Of a stretch of DNA of 64,000 nucleotides, positions 57,626 through 64,000 are shown in pieces (position 1 is the first letter of the stretch; each line of letters opens with the position of its first letter). Under the pieces are notes generated by a model. It was not told the origin of the DNA, ran no database searches, and worked only from the letters and a program-made list of their open reading frames with translations. The stretch is from Gigaspora margarita (lineage: Eukaryota > Glomeromycota > Glomeromycetes > Diversisporales > Gigasporaceae). The translations under genes were made by a program, and so were the position numbers. The stretch is from contig WTPW01000195.1 of NCBI GenBank assembly GCA_009809945.1, positions 1,317 through 65,316 on the forward strand, given 5' to 3'.

Positions 57626-57912
57626 TAATTTTTTAATTCTTTAACAAATTCTTTACATTATCACAACCTATGCAGGATTATCCAGTTATTCTGGTTATTA
57701 AAAATGACATTGTATTGAAGTCGGTAATGTTCATGTAAAAAATGGGTGGGCTTAATTTATACAAGTTCAATCTCTAATCCTGATGGTTTATTCGAATTTG
57801 TCATGCAAATGCTGCTGGAATTGCCTGAAATAGAATGAAAAAAGACCAGCAGATTTTTAAGCGAGGTATCTTGGCAGGCTGTGATACTTTCAAGAAAAGA
57901 CATAGTAGAGAA

Positions 57913-59918
57913 ACTCTGGAGTAGGTTCAGTTCATGTTCAAAAAAATTCAGTTTAGTTTAATTGAACCTGAACTGAACATGAAGTGAGCTCTAACTTTTG
58001 AACTTGAACCGAACATAAACTTATAATTTTTGAACCTAAACTGAACTTGAACATAATAAAACTTCAGTCCAATGTTCAGTTCAAAGTTCATGAGCATGCT
58101 CATGTTCAATAAAATATATATTATAAATAAAAAGATTTAAAATATTTTTAAAAAAACCTATAATAATTTTACTAATAAAATTAATATTAGTACAATGAAA
58201 ATATAAAATATGTTAATATGATGTATTTTTTGTGCGAAACAAGTTTGCTCAGTGCAAGAAGTTATGTTCAATTAGTAAAATTTCAAGCAATATAATAATT
58301 TTATTAATTTTATTAATAAAATTATGAAGTTTCTATGAGTTTCTATATTTTACTAATTGATTCTAACTTTTAATCTAAGTAAACTTTTTAGCACCAAATA
58401 TTATATTATTTCAGTATATTTTATTTTATATTTATTAAAATTTGAGACAAAGATACTTAATTTTGAATTTTGATAAAGTTTCAAATTTTAAGAAATATAA
58501 GATATAATATATTATATGATGTATTTCTTAATGTTAAACAAGTTTACATAGTTCAAGGAGTTATATTCAATTAGTTAAATTTCAAGTGAAATAGTATTTT
58601 TAATAATATTATTAATAAAATTATATAAAATACCATTATTCTATAAATTTTACTAATTACTTCTAACTTTTTTTCTAAGTAACTTGTTCAGAACAAAAAA
58701 ATACATCATTTCATATATTATATTTTAGGTTTACATAATTTAGTACATGTGCATTGTAATGCACACCTGACAAACCAATCAGATCATAGGATCAGTGTAA
58801 TATGAAATTAAAAAATAGCAATATTTTAAAATATTACTTGTACCTTATGAAACCACTCTTCATTCTCTGACAAAAAAAATTCTTGCAAAGTTTTACTATA
58901 AAAATACTTATTTTGTGTATGCAATGCTCTTACTTTACTTTAACTCTAACTATCAAAAAGATAAGATTATTTTGGTTGTTTTCATTTTATATTACACCAG
59001 ATCTTATGGAGTGCATTACAACACACTAGTGCAAAATAATAAAATTCTGTATTTTATTTCTTTTAAAATTTGAGGTAAAGAAGCTTAATTTTGAATTTTT
59101 GATAAAAATTTTCAAAATTAAGTATCTTTTCTTCAAAGTTTAAGAAAATTTAGATAAAATATGCCAATTTATATAGATTTTGGTTCTAAACAAGTATACT
59201 TAGTACAAAAAATAATGATCAACTAGTAAAATTTCAAGTAATATAACATTTTTAATAGTTTTATTAATAAAATCATACAAAATACTATAATTTGCTAAAT
59301 TTTACTAATTAATTCTTACTTATTACTCTAAGTAAACTTGTTTATTATCCAAAAATATATAAATATATTTAAATTCAAGAGCTTTAGTCTAGCCTAAACC
59401 CTAGACAGACCCAGATATCTAGTACAGAGATTATATTTAATTTTTTTAGCAAAATCTCCTGAAATTTGAGAAGCAAAAAAAACTGTTTTGCCAATATCTT
59501 GGCATCTAGTGGTCTCATTTGAATAAACTTTTTTTAAAAATGAAGCTCACAGTAAGGCGCATCTAACAAAAAAAAAGTTCATTAAATTCAAATTACTCGA
59601 TCAAAAGTTATTTAAACAAATATATTTTGTCATTTTTAGCAAATTGGGCCAAAATTTGCCAAAATCCAGTTATGACCTATATGAGAGATGTCTGGGGTCC
59701 TCTCTAGACCAGACTAGACCAAACCTGAACTCAGACCTAGAAGTATTAGGTCGTTGGATATTAATATAAACTGAATATTTTCATGAACTTTTGAATTAAA
59801 CTTGAATTGAATCTGAACTAGCTCTAAAAGTTTAATATTGAACTAAACTAAACAATATTTTAAAAAAATATTGAGTTTAATTTAGTTCAAAAATTAAACT
59901 AACTCTACTCTAGAGCTT
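57913..59918. mobile_element. 2-kb TIR element with GTTCA-rich ends and internal repeats
   Basis: The left end CTCTGGAGTAGGTTCAGTTC and the right end, reverse-complemented, CTCTAGAGTAGAGTTAGTTT are followed by long stretches of TTCAGTTCA/GAACTGAAC words on both sides. The inside carries three related palindromic units (about 58150-58400, 58480-58700, 59080-59345) with AAACAAGTTTAC and TTCAATTAGTAAAATTTCAAG. The small element at 58743-59028 interrupts it. No transposase frame. Confidence 0.7.
58743..59028. mobile_element. MITE, ~285 bp, inside the 57.9-59.9 kb element
   Basis: GTGCATTGTAATGCAC near the left end matches the right-hand reverse complement GTGTGTTGTAATGCAC. GATCAT and AGATC words follow inside. 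The flanks are probably TA but are not certain. Confidence 0.65.
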
Positions 59919-60113
59919 TGTCAAGTTTTATAGATTTAAAAGTAGAAGTAGTGATTTGGTTAAATATAGTATAATTCTAGTTGATACTTTTTTCTGGTTT
60001 TCCTTTGAACTTCTTGAAATTTTAACAAAGTAGGCATTTTAGTTTATTCTTCCAAAGATTAGTAGCATTTATTCTTTTCAAATTGGAAATATGCCTGCTA
60101 ATTCAGTATCAAA

Positions 60114-61488
60114 CAGTGATAGTAAATAATCTGGCCATTTGAAAATTTTTTGAATAACTTCAAATAATCCTAAATGACTAGTCATTATAGTTTATTTAAA
60201 TTTTAAATCATTTGCAAATAACTTGTAACCAAATGTTTATAGTCATTTACAAATAACTAGAGTTATTTAAAGATCATTTGAATTATTAGTAGTAATATAG
60301 TAGAGACTTAAATCATCAAAGCAGGCTATAATATAACTAAATTGTAACTTTTTATTTATTTAGCTCACTTATATGACAAACTTTGTGATAAATCAAAATC
60401 TGTATAAACTTAATAACTGACAAAAAATTATAAAATTCAAAATAGTATATCAATATGGTGTCCACTTATTTGTGCAGGTAATACAACTCCTAGAGAGGAA
60501 ATAGGAAATTGGAGAGTACAAATTTTGGCTATTTTGAATTAGCCTGATGAAAATCAGAATATGTGCAAAAGATTAAAAATGACAGGAATGAAATTTTATA
60601 TATAGTAAGCATTACTCTAACCTTATAGCCTCTAATATTAAGACCCAAATCTAAATTTTTATTTCATATACTTAGTTTATTTACAAAATCAGAGTTTCTT
60701 TTTGGCTCATACAAATAAGTAAAATGTGTTAACATATTGGGCTTAGTAGTATTAGATAGCATATTAATATCCTAGATAATATATTAATATATTAGTTATT
60801 AAAATTTAAATGTATATAAATGAAACCATTTAACTTCAAATGGAAAGTTCTTACTAATTTTATTTTAATTAATTAAAAATCTTATTTTGTCTTTTTATTT
60901 TGCTATGAATTTGTATATTACCTGTTTTGGTATATATTAGATCTTATTATATGTGTATTGTATAAGAGGCTAAAATGAACTCTCTATGTAAGTATTACAA
61001 CTATATATTTATAAGACTAACTAAAATTAATTAAACTACTCTAATAATAGTAAGGCTTTGATTAAGGCATAAATAGACTTGGTCTGAGTAACCAGAGTTG
61101 AATAGAGCACTAGATTATATCATGAAGCTCTAATAAAAGATCATAGAATTAGAATAGATTCTTAATAATATTATGTGATCACAGATTTTTAGAAATCAAT
61201 AATGGCAATTTAGCATAAAACAACTAGCTTTTGTTTAAAAGTAAATATTACTTTTGAGAACTAAGTAAATGGACTTAAAAAATCAAATCTTAGCATGAGT
61301 ATTAAATGTTTAATATTTTAAATTATTGTTAATTTTGAATTTTATAATTTAATCAAATTTAATTAATTGTTATTTCTACTAATAAAATTCAAATGACCCA
61401 ATAGGTCATTTTATTCTTAAAATGATCCAATGACTTGTTATTGTTCATTTGAGTTATTTAGGTTATTTTAGGTTATTTGCTATTACTG
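60114..61488. mobile_element. hAT-like TIR element, uninterrupted copy, ~1.37 kb
   Basis: The left end CAGTGATAGTAAATAATCTGG and the right end, reverse-complemented, CAGTAATAGCAAATAACC are followed by CAAATGACC/AAATAACC words. Its reverse complement matches 20816-21885 over more than 1 kb, e.g. CTAGTGCTCTATTC, TTACTCAGACCAA, TTTTAGTTAGTCTTA and AAAAGTAATATTTACTTTTA. No transposase frame. No clear 8-bp duplication at this copy. Confidence 0.75.
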
Positions 61489-61987
61489 GTATTGATCTAT
61501 AGAAATTATACAAAAGTGATTATAACTTTTGATCTACTATTCAGAATAAGATGAGCTACTACTATTAGAATCAGCTTACTGAGATGATTCCAATGAGCTA
61601 AAGATTATCCAAATCTGATTACTGGGTGATGAAATCAGAACAATTAACAATTAATATAGAATTTACAATTAGATTGGCTAGATAATTTACTGTATAAAAG
61701 TCTTTATATGTATTATTTTTAAAATATATTATTCTTGAAGAAGATTTATTACATATTTTATTTATCATACATATATTATTTATTTTATATATTTTATCTT
61801 TATTATATGTGATAACTAATATTGACTTTGGCTAATGCTAAAGATTATATGACGTTTTGGCCTGGAAATTACAGATTGGAAAATTTAAAACAAATATTAT
61901 TTGTCAAAAATCACTTATTTTCAAAATTTTGTATAAGAAACTGCATTTTGTGCACTAACAAAAAAATTTTTTTAAACAATTTTACTA

Positions 61988-62242
61988 TATGGGAGGTCAA
62001 AAGTAGAAACCACCCAATTTTTTTCTAAGTAAATTTTTTTCAGACTTTAAATTAAAATATCTCAACAACTATTAAACCAAACTTGATAAAAATTTTTTTA
62101 TTTTAATTCTATATAGTTATAGAATTAAAATAAAAAAAATTTTATTAGGTATGGTTTAATAATTGTCAAGATATTTTAATTAAAATTTTTAAAAAAACTT
62201 ACTAAAAACAAATTGGGTGGTTTCTACTTTTGACCTCCCATA
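61988..62242. mobile_element. Near-perfect palindromic MITE, 255 bp
   Basis: TATGGGAGGTCAAAAGTAGA at the left is the exact reverse complement of the right end TCTACTTTTGACCTCCCATA, and pairing goes on as AACCACCCAATTT and beyond for more than 100 bp per arm with few mismatches. TA lies outside both ends. A single transcript would fold into a long hairpin. The plus frame at 61822-62028 overlaps it by chance. Confidence 0.88.
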
Positions 62243-62692
62243 TAATCTTTTAACTTTTTAAGTTTTTAATACTAATTCTAATATAAATAAACTTAAAAAA
62301 TTTTATTGGTCATATGGTATTGGATAATAATACTAAGGTAGAAATTGAACTTATTTATGTTTAAGTTAGAGTTAGTAATTACAATATACCAAATGTTAGA
62401 AGGTATATTAGCAAAATTGTTCAAGAAAAGCATTTTGTTAAAATACTAAAAATTGTTTCTTTTGCAAATTTTTGAGTTATAACAGATTTATAGCAGAACA
62501 AATATTTGTTTTGAAATTTTCTGATCTGCAATTTTAGACCAAAATGTTACAAGATCTTCAACATTAGCCAAAATCACCATTAGCTATCATATTATATATA
62601 CTATTAGTAGCAGTTATAGCTTAACTAGCTCATGTAATAGATATAGCTTGTCATAATAATGTATAAAAGTAGCAGATGTGGTCCCTAAGTTC
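62243..62692. other. AT-rich spacer, no gene seen
   Basis: No supported feature. Confidence 0.5.
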
Positions 62693-62705
62693 AAAATTGA
62701 GTCTT

Positions 62706-63034
62706 TATTAGGTTTTCTCCAACCTATCCTAACAAGATTTATTTAATTAGTTTAAATTAATAATAGTATAAAATAGGAAATAGGAGATGTAATGTCACAT
62801 TGGGTGCTCTGTAGCACAAATGTAGTTAGAAATCTTTACCATAGAATTTTTCTATAGCCATATCTCTTTACTTCAACTAGTTTTCAGGTTGAAGGAATTT
62901 GTTAGCCTGGTCCAAGAACTTATCTAATCTTTTACCCATCTCTACTTGATAACAAAGAGACTATTAATCTTAGGATTAATTTAAGGTTGCTGTAACAAAG
63001 TTTCTACTATGACATTATATTAATAAAAAAAAAA
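62706..63034 (+). mobile_element. A-tailed retroposon with 13-bp target duplication
   Basis: A segment of about 330 bp ends in ATTAATAAAAAAAAAAAAA. The direct repeat AAAATTGAGTCTT is identical at 62693-62705 and 63035-63047. It has no tRNA-like boxes at its 5' end, so it is probably a 5'-truncated LINE or SINE copy, or a processed cDNA of an unknown transcript. It is less AT-rich than the flanks. Confidence 0.75.
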
Positions 63035-63047
63035 AAAATTGAGTCTT

Positions 63048-64000
63048 CATACTCTTTTGCTAATAAAATACAATTATTTACAATCTAAATTAAACAATTG
63101 CTAGTATTCTTATATATTTTTAATTGTAGTCACTTTTGTAATTGCAAATTGCTTTAAATTTTCTTTGTTAAGTTTTGTAAAAAGCCCTTTTGATTTAGAT
63201 AAATCATAGTAACAAGCAAGGTTATACAAAGTATTCACTGTCTAAAGTTGCTCTAGTTATCTACTATTTTTAAAAAAGTAGATATAAGATAATACTAGTA
63301 TCAAATTATGAGTGAAAACAAAGCCTAATATATGTAAGGTGTTTTGAAGAAAGTTCAAAATAAAATTTCTTTCTAGAAAGACTTTTAGGCATAGTTTTTT
63401 ATTTTCTTTTTCTTATAATAGTATTATTATATTCCGTTTAATTTTGTCTTTTCTTCTTTCTTTTTTTATATTTATTTTTTTAGTGCTTTGGTTATTTGTT
63501 TAAATAATATAGGTTTTTTCTATTTATTATTTTTTTTTATCTTCAATATCAGTTTGTTTTTTATTCTAGTAGTATTCTTCTACTTGAGAAGCCAGAAAAA
63601 AAGGTTTTAAAAGCAGGCTGTTATAATAGATAGCAAACTTTAGTTAGTACTTTAAATACTCTAGATTATACATAATAATAAGTTATATTAAAAAAAGATT
63701 TGCTATAGTAGATCACATTTAGGTGTCTATGAAAGACATAATCTAAACATCAATCTAGAGTAGGCAATATATGGGCTAGGTGCTGAAAAAAGGGACCAAA
63801 TTGACAATTTTTTCAAAAGTAATTTTTTTATATAAATCAATTTAGAATAATATTAGGATCATTTTTTACTTAAAACATATAAGTAATTGTTTTAATAAAA
63901 TTTTGCAGTGTATCCCTTTAAAGTTTGCATTTTCTTATAAGTTATTATAAGATTTACAATACAAAAATTGATTTTCTGAAGATCCTTCGTTTTGTCAATT
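63048..64000. other. AT-rich spacer, no gene seen
   Basis: T-rich runs near 63420-63550; no supported gene or repeat. Confidence 0.5.

Overview
This is a gene-poor, very AT-rich eukaryotic nuclear window. I infer a fungus, most likely an arbuscular mycorrhizal fungus (Glomeromycotina, Rhizophagus/Glomus-like). The reasons are a full-length ABC-B transporter split by six 66-88 bp GT-AG introns, a 1008-residue Sel1-repeat protein plus a decayed second Sel1 locus (this family is greatly expanded in these fungi), and a background packed with small inverted-repeat transposons. The species call is an inference; nothing in the window fixes it.

Only two loci look like substantial protein genes, both on the minus strand. 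At 6519-10773 lies an ABC-B (P-glycoprotein/STE6-like) exporter whose seven exons sum to exactly 1268 codons, but the frame carries two premature TAA codons, one near each end. At 52459-55485 lies an intronless protein made almost only of 27 Sel1-like units of 36 residues; past its stop codon the same repeat continues as decayed sequence. A Sel1 relic in about 370-bp tandem blocks occupies about 1.9-4.0 kb. A relic of a bacterial-type PrmC/HemK methyltransferase lies at about 26.3-27.0 kb.

The rest is mobile DNA in several layers. (i) TA-flanked Tc1/mariner-type elements: a deleted 1.29-kb Tc1 copy at 36957-38249, three related ~180-bp MITEs (22427, 30014, 57452), a 360-bp MITE (48152) and larger TIR elements. 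(ii) hAT-like elements with 8-bp target duplications (46988-47842; 20816-24719). (iii) PIF/Harbinger-like MITEs with 3-bp TAA duplications (39918, 45215). (iv) Long foldback elements (36-39.5 kb; three palindromes in 46.2-50.1 kb). (v) A retroposon cluster at 31.1-33.2 kb with an intact tRNA-headed SINE bearing a perfect 16-bp target duplication, plus a second, longer tRNA-headed family; another A-tailed retroposon is at 62.7 kb. (vi) A pogo-like transposase relic at 33.3-33.9 kb. (vii) A fossil LTR fragment at about 15.7-16.5 kb.

Elements are often nested: 20.8-24.7 kb holds at least four elements inside an outer one. A 698-bp run of N (34398-35095) sits between inverted, near-identical arms that contain the start of a ~192-bp tandem repeat, so the gap is probably a collapsed satellite. 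No RNA gene other than tRNA-like SINE heads, no CRISPR array and no rRNA was seen.
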